Of a stretch of 64,000 bases of DNA, positions 54,827 to 62,126 are shown in pieces. Source of the DNA: Cellulosimicrobium funkei (lineage in GTDB: Bacteria > Actinomycetota > Actinomycetes > Actinomycetales > Cellulomonadaceae); the NCBI RefSeq assembly GCF_004519295.1, contig NZ_SOZH01000003.1, positions 186,001 through 250,000 on the forward strand, in the 5' to 3' direction. A program made the translations under genes and the position numbers. How positions within the stretch are numbered: position 1 is the stretch's first letter; each line of letters starts with the position of its first letter. The notes below the pieces were generated by a model. The model saw only the letters and a program-made list of their open reading frames with translations. It ran no database searches and was not told the DNA's origin.

Positions 54827-56308
54827 ATGACCATCTCTACCCCCGCGAAGTCCGCACCCCAGGTTGCCGTCAACGACATCGGCACCGAGGAGGACTTCCT
54901 CGCCGCCGTTGACGCGACCATCAAGTACTTCAACGACGGCGACATCGTCGAAGGCACGATCGTCAAGGTGGACCGCGACGAGGTCCTCCTCGACATCGGC
55001 TACAAGACCGAGGGCGTCATCCCCTCCCGCGAGCTGTCCATCAAGCACGACGTGGACCCCGGTGAGGTCGTCAACGTCGGCGACGCGGTCGAGGCCCTCG
55101 TCCTCCAGAAGGAGGACAAGGAAGGCCGTCTGATCCTGTCCAAGAAGCGCGCCCAGTACGAGCGCGCCTGGGGCACGATCGAGAAGATCAAGGAGGAGGA
55201 CGGCGTCGTCACCGGCACCGTCATCGAGGTCGTCAAGGGTGGTCTCATCCTCGACATCGGCCTGCGTGGCTTCCTCCCGGCCTCCCTGGTGGAGATGCGT
55301 CGCGTCCGCGACCTCCAGCCGTACGTCGGCAAGGAGATCGAGGCGAAGATCATCGAGCTCGACAAGAACCGCAACAACGTCGTCCTCTCGCGCCGTGCCT
55401 GGCTCGAGCAGACGCAGTCCGAGGTCCGCTCCACCTTCCTGCAGACCCTGCAGAAGGGCCAGGTGCGCCCCGGTGTCGTCTCCTCGATCGTCAACTTCGG
55501 TGCGTTCGTGGACCTCGGCGGCGTCGACGGCCTCGTGCACGTCTCCGAGCTGTCCTGGAAGCACATCGACCACCCGTCCGAGGTCGTCGAGGTCGGCCAG
55601 GAGGTCACGGTCGAGGTCCTGGACGTCGACTTCGACCGCGAGCGCGTCTCGCTGTCGCTGAAGGCGACGCAGGAGGACCCGTGGCAGACGTTCGCCCGGA
55701 CCCACGCGATCGGTCAGGTCGTCCCGGGCAAGGTCACCAAGCTCGTCCCGTTCGGTGCGTTCGTGCGCGTCGAGGACGGCATCGAGGGCCTCGTGCACAT
55801 CTCGGAGCTGGCCGTGCGCCACGTCGAGCTGCCGGAGCAGGTCGTCAACGTCGGTGACGAGGTCTTCGTCAAGGTCATCGACATCGACCTCGAGCGCCGC
55901 CGCATCTCGCTGTCGCTCAAGCAGGCCAACGAGGGCGTGGACCCGGAGTCGGACGACTTCGACCCCGCGCTCTACGGCATGGCCGCCGAGTACGACGAGC
56001 AGGGGAACTACAAGTACCCCGAGGGCTTCGACCCGGAGACCAACGAGTGGCTCGAGGGCTTCGAGGCGCAGCGCGAGGCGTGGGAGGCGGAGTACGCCAA
56101 GGCGCACGAGCGCTGGGAGGCACACCGCAAGCAGGTCGCGGAGGCCGTCAAGGCCGACTACGACGCCGCGTCGGGCGAGACGACGAGCTCCTCGAGCTCG
56201 TCGTCCTCCAGCACGTCCTACTCGTCGGCCCCGGCCGCCGAGGCGACGGGCACGCTCGCGTCGGACGAGGCGCTCGCCGCGCTCCGCGAGAAGCTCACGG
56301 GCAACTGA
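54827..56308 (+). CDS. rpsA: 30S ribosomal protein S1
   Basis: A 493-residue RNA-binding ribosomal protein. Four S1 repeats occupy about residues 36-105, 123-188, 209-277 and 294-363 (GDIVEGTIVKVDRDEVLLDIG; VNFGAFVDLGGVDGLVHVSELSWKH; VPFGAFVRVEDGIEGLVHISEL). This is the four-repeat actinobacterial form, not the six-repeat E. coli one. The C-terminal 110 residues are helical then a run of nine Ser and an Ala/Glu-rich end. It is driven by a strong promoter with a long leader and closed by a 17-bp terminator. Confidence 0.97.
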   Translation: MTISTPAKSAPQVAVNDIGTEEDFLAAVDATIKYFNDGDIVEGTIVKVDRDEVLLDIGYKTEGVIPSRELSIKHDVDPGEVVNVGDAVEALVLQKEDKEGRLILSKKRAQYERAWGTIEKIKEEDGVVTGTVIEVVKGGLILDIGLRGFLPASLVEMRRVRDLQPYVGKEIEAKIIELDKNRNNVVLSRRAWLEQTQSEVRSTFLQTLQKGQVRPGVVSSIVNFGAFVDLGGVDGLVHVSELSWKHIDHPSEVVEVGQEVTVEVLDVDFDRERVSLSLKATQEDPWQTFARTHAIGQVVPGKVTKLVPFGAFVRVEDGIEGLVHISELAVRHVELPEQVVNVGDEVFVKVIDIDLERRRISLSLKQANEGVDPESDDFDPALYGMAAEYDEQGNYKYPEGFDPETNEWLEGFEAQREAWEAEYAKAHERWEAHRKQVAEAVKADYDAASGETTSSSSSSSSSTSYSSAPAAEATGTLASDEALAALREKLTGN

Positions 56309-56348
56309 CCCGGCCGGCGGCCCCGCGCGGGACGCCACGCTGAGCAGA

Positions 56349-56384
56349 CGAAGGCCCGCCACCCCTCGGGGTGGCGGGCCTTCG
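56349..56384 (+). terminator. Strong terminator after rpsA
   Basis: A perfect inverted repeat of 16-17 bp (CGAAGGCCCGCCACCCC and its complement) around a 2-4 nt loop, 40 bp past rpsA. The stem ends in GGCCTTCG without a T-run. Confidence 0.8.
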
Positions 56385-56508
56385 CCATGCCCGGAACGTG
56401 CCCGGGCACTCACGGCGCCGACCAGGTGGTCCTGGTCCGTCAGCGTCCGCGGACGAGCCGGGACCGCCTGGTCGACGGCCCGGGGCGGCCTGCTCGGCGG
56501 TCGGGCCG

Positions 56509-58458
56509 TCAGGCCGTCGCCGGCTCGGGGGCCGGGAGGGTGGCCGGGTCGGTGCCCGACGACGCGGGCGAGTCGGCGAACTGCGTCCGGTAGAGCGTGG
56601 CGTAGCGCCCGCCACGAGCCAGGAGCTCGGTGTGCGTGCCCGTCTCGACGACGTGGCCGGCGTCGAGCACGACGATGAGGTCGGCCTCGCGGACGGTGGA
56701 GAGGCGGTGCGCGATGACGAGCGAGGTCCGGCCGCGCAGCGCCTCGGCGAGCGCGGCCTGGACCGCCGCCTCGGAGTCCGAGTCGAGGTGCGCCGTCGCC
56801 TCGTCGAGGACGACGAGCTGAGGGGCCTTGAGGAACACCCGGGCGATCGCGAGGCGCTGCCGCTCGCCGCCGGACATCCGGTAGCCGCGGTCGCCCACGA
56901 CGGTGCCCATGCCGGACGGCAGGGCGGCGACGACGTCCCACACGTGCGCGCGCCGCAGCGCGGACTCGAGCTCGGCGTCGGTCGCGTCGGGCTTGGCGTA
57001 CCGCAGGTTCTCCGCGATCGAGTCGTGGAACAGGTGCGCCTCCTGCGTGACCACGCCGACGGCGTCGTGCAGGCTCTCCTGCGTGACGTCGCGCAGGTCG
57101 CGACCGGCGATCCGGACGTGGCCGGCGCTCGGGTCGTACATGCGCGTCACGAGCTGCGACACGGTGGTCTTGCCCGCGCCGGACGACCCGACGAGCGCGA
57201 CCATCGCGCCCGCGGGCACGGAGAACGAGACGTCGTGGAGCGTGTCGGTGGTCGGGTCGGTGCCCTCGACGGCCACGGACTCGAGCGACGCGAGGGAGAC
57301 CTCGGCCGCGCTCGGGTAGCGGAAGGTCACGCCGTCGAGCTCGAGGCTCGCGCCCTCGCGCGCGACGTCTGCGGCGAGGTCGTCGGCGTCGGGGGCGTCC
57401 GTGACGGTGGGCTCGAGGTCGAGCACCTCGAGCACGCGCTCGAAGCTGACGAGCGCCGTCATGACGTCGACCTGGACGTTCGACATGGCCGTGAGGGGGC
57501 CGTAGAGGCGGCCCAGGTAGGCGGTCAGCGCGACGACGGTGCCGACGGTGAGCGAGCCCGAGATGGCCATGACGCCACCGAGGCCGTAGACGATCGCGAC
57601 GGCGACGGACGCGACGACGGTCAGCCCGACGCGGAACACGGTCCCGTACATGGCCTGGCGGACCCCGATGTCGCGGACCCGTCGTGCCTGGGCGGCGAAC
57701 CGGGACGACTCGCGGTCGGGGTCGCCGAACACCTTGACGAGGTGGGCGCCCGCCACGTTGAAGCGCTCGTTCATCGTCTGCGCCGCCTCGGCGTTGAGCT
57801 CGTAGCTCTCCCGCGTGATCGCGGCGAGGCGCTTGCCGACCCAGCGGGCGGGCAGGACGAACGCGGGCAGGAGGGTGAGCGCGAGGAGCGTCAGCTGCCA
57901 CGACATCGAGAGCATCGCGGCGAGCACGAACACGACGGTGAGCAGGTTGGAGAACACGTTCGACAGGGTCGACGTGAACGCCTGCTGGGCGCCGAGGACG
58001 TCGCCGTTGAGCCGCTGGACGAGCGCACCGGTGCGCGTCCGGCTGAAGAAGGCGAGCGGCATGCGTTGGACGTGGTCGAAGACGGCGGTGCGCAGGTCGA
58101 CGATGAGCCCCTCGCCGATGCGGGAGGAGAACCAGCGCTGCGCGACGCCGAGCGCGCCGGAGAGCACGGCGAGGCCGGCGGCGACCGCCGAGAGCGCGAC
58201 GACGAGGCCGACGTCGCCGGCGGTGATGCCGTCGTCGATGATGCGCTGGAAGAGGAGCGGGGTGACCGCACCGGCGGCGGCGTCGACGGAGATGAGCACG
58301 AGGAACGCGGCGAGCTGGCGCCGGTAGGGCCGGGCGAACGTGAGCACCCGGCGGATCGTGCCGCGGTGCAGCCGTCGGGAGGTGACGGAGGCGTCCTGGC
58401 GGAAGGAGCGCATGCCGCGCCCGCCGCCGGCGCCGGGAAGGGATGAGGGGAAGGACAT
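56509..58458 (-). CDS. ABC transporter, fused permease and ATPase (exporter type)
   Basis: A 649-residue half-transporter. Six helices in about residues 50-340 are followed by the ATPase: Walker A GSSGAGKTT, Q-loop VVTQEAHLFHDSI, signature MSGGERQR, Walker B LVVLDEATAHLD and H-loop IAHRLST, all canonical, so it should work as a homodimer. It has a perfect AGGAGG site before ATG 58458. Divergent from a MarR regulator gene across a palindrome, so its expression is probably controlled by that repressor. The substrate is likely a drug or lipid. Confidence 0.93.
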   Translation of the reverse strand: MSFPSSLPGAGGGRGMRSFRQDASVTSRRLHRGTIRRVLTFARPYRRQLAAFLVLISVDAAAGAVTPLLFQRIIDDGITAGDVGLVVALSAVAAGLAVLSGALGVAQRWFSSRIGEGLIVDLRTAVFDHVQRMPLAFFSRTRTGALVQRLNGDVLGAQQAFTSTLSNVFSNLLTVVFVLAAMLSMSWQLTLLALTLLPAFVLPARWVGKRLAAITRESYELNAEAAQTMNERFNVAGAHLVKVFGDPDRESSRFAAQARRVRDIGVRQAMYGTVFRVGLTVVASVAVAIVYGLGGVMAISGSLTVGTVVALTAYLGRLYGPLTAMSNVQVDVMTALVSFERVLEVLDLEPTVTDAPDADDLAADVAREGASLELDGVTFRYPSAAEVSLASLESVAVEGTDPTTDTLHDVSFSVPAGAMVALVGSSGAGKTTVSQLVTRMYDPSAGHVRIAGRDLRDVTQESLHDAVGVVTQEAHLFHDSIAENLRYAKPDATDAELESALRRAHVWDVVAALPSGMGTVVGDRGYRMSGGERQRLAIARVFLKAPQLVVLDEATAHLDSDSEAAVQAALAEALRGRTSLVIAHRLSTVREADLIVVLDAGHVVETGTHTELLARGGRYATLYRTQFADSPASSGTDPATLPAPEPATA

Positions 58459-58550
58459 GGGGCCTCCTGGGTGGGGGAGGGGCGCGTCGTCCGCGGCGGC
58501 GGTGGCCGTCCGGCGGGCGCGGTCCGAGGATCGCTCGCGCGACAACGATA

Positions 58551-58565
58551 GTGAGTCTAACTCAC
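58551..58565. promoter_or_regulatory. MarR-type operator palindrome
   Basis: GTGAGT-CTA-ACTCAC, a perfect 6+3+6 inverted repeat in the gap between the divergent ABC exporter and MarR genes. It abuts a minus-strand TATCGT box (58545-58550) facing the exporter. Confidence 0.65.
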
Positions 58566-58599
58566 AATGAGCCGATACCACAAGTGGGCCCGGTCCCGG

Positions 58600-58605
58600 T
58601 ACGCT
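58600..58605 (+). promoter_or_regulatory. -10 box TACGCT for the MarR gene
   Basis: TACGCT ends 7 nt before GTG 58613; a leaderless arrangement. Confidence 0.45.
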
Positions 58606-58612
58606 CGGCCTC

Positions 58613-59146
58613 GTGACGACCGACGCGAGCCAGCCTGCCACGCCGGGCGCAGCCCCGGGCGGCCGAGCCACCTCCACCGACGAGGCGGGGGAGTTCCTCG
58701 CGCTCCTGCACGCCGCGCTGCGCAGCGTGCGCCGCGAGGCGAGCGAGCGGCTCGAGCCCGCGGGCACGACGCCCGGCCAGTTCCGGATGCTGCGCTTCCT
58801 CTCCCGCTGCGACGGCCCGTGCCGGCTCGGCGCGGTGGCGTCGGCGCTCGACGTCGCGCCGCGCTCGGTCACCTCGAAGGTGGACGACGCCGAGCAGGCC
58901 GGTCTCGTGCGCCGCACACCCGACCCGCAGGACCGTCGGGCCACGCTCGTCGAGCTGACGCCGCGCGGGCGCGAGGTCGTCGAGCAGGTCGGGGCGGAGA
59001 GGTCGTCGAGCGCGGGCACCCTGCTGGCCCGCCTGGACGCGCACGAGCGCGCCGAGCTGCTCCGGCTGCTGCGCGCGGTCGCGGGCGAGCGGCCCGACGA
59101 CGGCGAAGCGGCCGAAGGCTCCCCGCGGGCGGGTTCCTCCCGCTGA
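58613..59146 (+). CDS. MarR family transcriptional regulator
   Basis: A 177-residue winged-helix regulator. It has helix EFLALLHAALRSVRREASERL, the recognition region GAVASALDVAPRSVTSKVDDAEQAGLVRRTPDPQDRRATLVELT (wing DPQDRRA) and a C-terminal dimer helix. It probably represses itself and the divergent exporter through the palindrome at 58551 until a drug-like ligand binds; this is inferred from layout. The first 25 residues are disordered. Confidence 0.9.
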   Translation: MTTDASQPATPGAAPGGRATSTDEAGEFLALLHAALRSVRREASERLEPAGTTPGQFRMLRFLSRCDGPCRLGAVASALDVAPRSVTSKVDDAEQAGLVRRTPDPQDRRATLVELTPRGREVVEQVGAERSSSAGTLLARLDAHERAELLRLLRAVAGERPDDGEAAEGSPRAGSSR

Positions 59147-59203
59147 GCGGTGGCCGCACGTGGGGCCACCTCACCTCCCGACGCGGGGCGGTGCGCCGGC
59201 TGG

Positions 59204-59209
59204 CAGGAT
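59204..59209 (+). promoter_or_regulatory. -10-like box CAGGAT for coaE
   Basis: CAGGAT ends 7 nt before ATG 59217, which fixes that ATG over the longer open frame. Confidence 0.45.
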
Positions 59210-59216
59210 GGGACGC

Positions 59217-59858
59217 ATGTTTCGCATCGGCCTGACCGGAGGAATGGCGGCGGGGAAGTCCGTCGCGCTCGCCCGCTTCGCCGAGCTGGGCGCGGTGGTC
59301 GTCGACTACGACGCCCTCGCGCGCGACGCCGTCGCGCCCGGCACCGTCGGCCTCGACGAGGTGGTCGAGGCCTTCGGGCCCGAGGTTCTCGGTGAGGACG
59401 GCGCGCTCGACCGGCCCGCGCTCGGACGCGTGGTGTTCGGGGACGACGCCGCGCGTGAGCGGCTCAATGCGATCGTGCACCCCGAGGTGCGCCGGCTCGC
59501 CGCCGAGCGCGAGGCCGCGGCCGGTGCGGCCGACCCGCGGGCCGTCGTCGTGCACGACATCCCGCTCCTCGTCGAGACGGGCGACCCGGCGCGGTTCCAC
59601 TGCGTCGTGGTCGTGCACACGCCCGAGGACGTCCGGGTGGACCGCCTCGTGACCTCGCGCGGGCTGAGCGAGGACGAGGCGCGCGCGCGGCTCGCCGCCC
59701 AGGCCGACGACGCGGCGCGCCTCGCGGCCGCGGACGTCACTCTCGACGGCTCGGGCGAGCCCGACGCGCTGCGTGCGCAGGTCGACGCGCTCTGGGCGCG
59801 CGTGCGCGCGGAGGTCGACGCGGAGGTGCTCGCGGAGCTCGAGGAGCGCGAGGCGTGA
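59217..59858 (+). CDS. coaE: Dephospho-CoA kinase
   Basis: A 213-residue kinase catalysing the last step of coenzyme A synthesis. P-loop GLTGGMAAGKSVALARF (the usual GGIGSGKS form is changed to GGMAAGKS), substrate segment VVDYDALARDAVAPGT, and DIPLLVETG and VTSRGLSEDEARARLAAQ are diagnostic. There is no fused C-terminal UPF0157 domain, unlike the mycobacterial long form. The stop overlaps the next gene by 4 bp. Confidence 0.95.
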   Translation: MFRIGLTGGMAAGKSVALARFAELGAVVVDYDALARDAVAPGTVGLDEVVEAFGPEVLGEDGALDRPALGRVVFGDDAARERLNAIVHPEVRRLAAEREAAAGAADPRAVVVHDIPLLVETGDPARFHCVVVVHTPEDVRVDRLVTSRGLSEDEARARLAAQADDAARLAAADVTLDGSGEPDALRAQVDALWARVRAEVDAEVLAELEEREA

Positions 59859-60472
59859 CGGTCGTGGTGAGCGGCTTCGAGCCCTTCGGCGGCGACGCGA
59901 CGAACCCGTCGTGGGAGACCGCCCAGCTCCTCGCCGAGCGCGGTGAGGAGCTCGTGGGGGACCGCGTGGTCGCCGTCCGGCTCCCCGTGACGTTCGCCGG
60001 GGCGTGGCCCGCGCTCGACGCCGTCGTCCGGGAGCACGACCCGGAGGTCGTCGTGGCGCTGGGGCTCGCGGGCGGCGACGGGCGCGTGCGCCTCGAGCGC
60101 GTGGCCGTCAACGTGCGCGACGCCCGGATCCCCGACAACGCCGGGGCGCAGCCGGTCGACGTGCCCGTCGTGCCGGGGGCGCCCGTCGGGCACTGGTCCA
60201 CGCTCCCGCTCAAGGCGTCGCTCGTCGCCGTCCGGGAGGCCGGCGTCCCCGTGGAGGTCTCCGGGACGGCCGGCACCTACGTGTGCAACGACGTGTTCTA
60301 CGCCCTCATGCACCACTGGGGCTCCGTGCCGGGCCGCCGTGCGGGCTTCGTGCACGTGCCCGACGCCGGCGCGGTGCCCGTCGAGGACCAGGTGACCGCC
60401 GTCGCGGCCGTCGTGCGGCAGGCGCTCCTCGGCGCCCCCGAGCCGCGGGTCGCCGCGGGCACCGAGAGCTGA
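59855..60472 (+). CDS. pcp: Pyroglutamyl-peptidase I
   Basis: A 205-residue cysteine peptidase removing N-terminal pyroglutamate from peptides. The opening VVVSGFEPFGGDATNPSWE, the catalytic Glu in VRLERVAVN, Cys in SGTAGTYVCNDVFYALMH and His in AGFVHVPDAG follow the family. It is coupled by GTGA overlap to coaE. Confidence 0.92.
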   Translation: MTVVVSGFEPFGGDATNPSWETAQLLAERGEELVGDRVVAVRLPVTFAGAWPALDAVVREHDPEVVVALGLAGGDGRVRLERVAVNVRDARIPDNAGAQPVDVPVVPGAPVGHWSTLPLKASLVAVREAGVPVEVSGTAGTYVCNDVFYALMHHWGSVPGRRAGFVHVPDAGAVPVEDQVTAVAAVVRQALLGAPEPRVAAGTES

Positions 60473-60477
60473 GCGGG

Positions 60478-60517
60478 CGCCCGGGGGCAGGCAGGTCGCC
60501 CTGCCGGCCCCCGGGCG
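60478..60517. terminator. Strong bidirectional hairpin
   Basis: Outer arms CGCCCGGGGGC and complement (11 bp), one mismatch, inner GGCAGG/CCTGCC (6 bp), loop TCGC. It lies in the 55-bp gap between the convergent pcp and surface-protein genes. Confidence 0.7.
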
Positions 60518-60527
60518 TCGCGGACCG

Positions 60528-61886
60528 TCAGCCCGCCGCGCGGCGCCGGGTGACGACCACGAGCAGGGCCGCGCCCCCGGCGAGCAGGAGCGCCGCCAGC
60601 ACGGCGAGCACGACGACCGAGGAACCGGTCGAGGCCAGCCCGCCCCCCGGCGTCGGCTCGCTGCTGGGGGGCGCCGACGGCATCGGGTCCGTGCTCGCCA
60701 CGGGCGTCGCCTCCGGAGCGGGCGTGCTCTCCGCGGCGGGCTCGCCCGACACCTCGGCGCCGGGCGTCTGGGTGGTCGTCGAAGGCGTCGTCGTCTCGGT
60801 GCCACCTGGGGTCGGAGTCTCGGGAGTCTGCTCCGGCTTCGGCTCCGGCTCCGCGGCGACCGGGACCGGCTCGCACGGGCCCGCGAACGGGTAGTTGTGG
60901 TGCTCGATGCCGGCCCCTCCGGTGTACGCGACCGCGCCGTTCGCGAGGACGCGCCCGTTCGTCGACGTGGACACCGTGAGCGTCGCGTCGGCGCGCGGGA
61001 CGACGATCGTGCCGGGGAACTGGTCGTTCGTGCCGAGCGCGACCTGCGTCGCGTCCGGGAACGCCCAGAGGAAGTGGGACGACAGGTACTGCGTCGCCTG
61101 GTAGAGGCGCACGCCGTCGTACGCGACGTACGCGAGGGACGGGATGCGCACCGTGGACCCGCTGACGCTGAGCAGCACCGGCCCGGTGCCCGTGACGTGC
61201 AGCTCGCGGAGCGATGCGGCACCCTCTGCCGTGAGCGCGTACCGCGCGCCCGCCTCGACGGTCAGGACGCCGTTCTCGGGGGCGACCTGCTCGGCGCCGT
61301 CGGTGGCGTCGGCGGCGATGCCGGCGACGAGCGCGGGGAGCTCGTCGTAGGGCGCGAGCGCCGCGTCCCGGCCGACGCCCTGGCGCACGGACCCGTGCGT
61401 GCCGAGCGCGTTCGCGCTCTCGGTGCTCGGCGCCGAGCCGGTGATCGCGCCGCCCACCACGACGTTGCCGCCGCGCGACGCGTGGAACCCGACCTGCGTG
61501 TTCCGCGCGGTGGCGAGGTCACCGCCGACGACGAGCATGTCGGTCCCGCCCGCGGGGGTGATCGCGGACCCGCCGCCGCCCGCGGTCCCGACGTTGAGGG
61601 AGCCGGCCCCCGTGAGGTCGGCGTCCTTGCCGACCACGACGCGGCCCTCGAGCTCGGTCGCGGTCGCGACGGTGAGCCCGCCGCCCGCCCAGATGCCGAC
61701 GCCCGCGTCCTCCACCGCGGTGAGCTCGTACACGCCGACGGGGCGGGTCGTGGCGTCCGCGGAGCAGACGTCGTCGGCGTCGACGACGGGCGTCGCGCTC
61801 GCGGGCGCGACGAAGCCGGCGGACAGGACCAGGGTGGTGAGGGCGATCAGGGGGATTCCGCGGGGGCGCGCGGGGTGCAGGTGCAT
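60528..61886 (-). CDS. Sortase-anchored choice-of-anchor A family surface protein
   Basis: A 452-residue exported protein: a signal peptide (PRGIPLIALTTLVLSAGFVAPASA), a beta-rich adhesin-like domain of the choice-of-anchor A family (about residues 45-330; GVGIWAGGGLTVATATELEGRVVVGKDADL ... IVVPRADATLTVSTS), a Pro/Thr/Glu stalk, then the sorting signal LASTG with a hydrophobic helix and RRRAAG. LAxTG suggests a class E sortase, but no sortase gene is in the window. ATG 61886 has a GGAG site. Ligand unknown. Confidence 0.86.
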   Translation of the reverse strand: MHLHPARPRGIPLIALTTLVLSAGFVAPASATPVVDADDVCSADATTRPVGVYELTAVEDAGVGIWAGGGLTVATATELEGRVVVGKDADLTGAGSLNVGTAGGGGSAITPAGGTDMLVVGGDLATARNTQVGFHASRGGNVVVGGAITGSAPSTESANALGTHGSVRQGVGRDAALAPYDELPALVAGIAADATDGAEQVAPENGVLTVEAGARYALTAEGAASLRELHVTGTGPVLLSVSGSTVRIPSLAYVAYDGVRLYQATQYLSSHFLWAFPDATQVALGTNDQFPGTIVVPRADATLTVSTSTNGRVLANGAVAYTGGAGIEHHNYPFAGPCEPVPVAAEPEPKPEQTPETPTPGGTETTTPSTTTQTPGAEVSGEPAAESTPAPEATPVASTDPMPSAPPSSEPTPGGGLASTGSSVVVLAVLAALLLAGGAALLVVVTRRRAAG

Positions 61887-62097
61887 GAGGGCTCCAGGTC
61901 GAGGGGTCGTTGACGGTGCTGACGAGAGCTGCGTGCAGGCCTCCACGCCCGTGGCCGGCCGGTCACCGGAGCTCCACGGGCGTCGGGGAGCGGGCAGGTC
62001 GAGGGAACCCTAGGGGTTCGGCACCACGCCTTCCAAATTGCGCGCGGGTGAACTCGGGTGTATACGGTGCGCAGCCCGTCGAGCGCTCCCGCGAACG

Positions 62098-62120
62098 ATG
62101 TGGGTGGCTGGACGTACCGT
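62098..62120 (+). promoter_or_regulatory. uvrB promoter resembling the RecA-independent DNA-damage motif
   Basis: ATGTGGGTG (62098-62106), 8 nt, TACCGT (62115-62120), then 6 nt to ATG 62127. The mycobacterial motif as I recall it is TTGTCRGTG-N8-TANNNT; 7 of 9 upstream positions match. Confidence 0.5.
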
Positions 62121-62126
62121 GGTCAC

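Noticed and set aside
54824-57901. A 1025-residue minus frame across rpsA and the ABC gene
   Set aside because: It is out of frame with the real ABC gene and antisense to rpsA; long open frames are expected at this GC content.
62088-62106. LexA SOS box (CGAAC-N4-GTTCG) before uvrB
   Set aside because: Only the left half CGAAC is present; the right half does not match.
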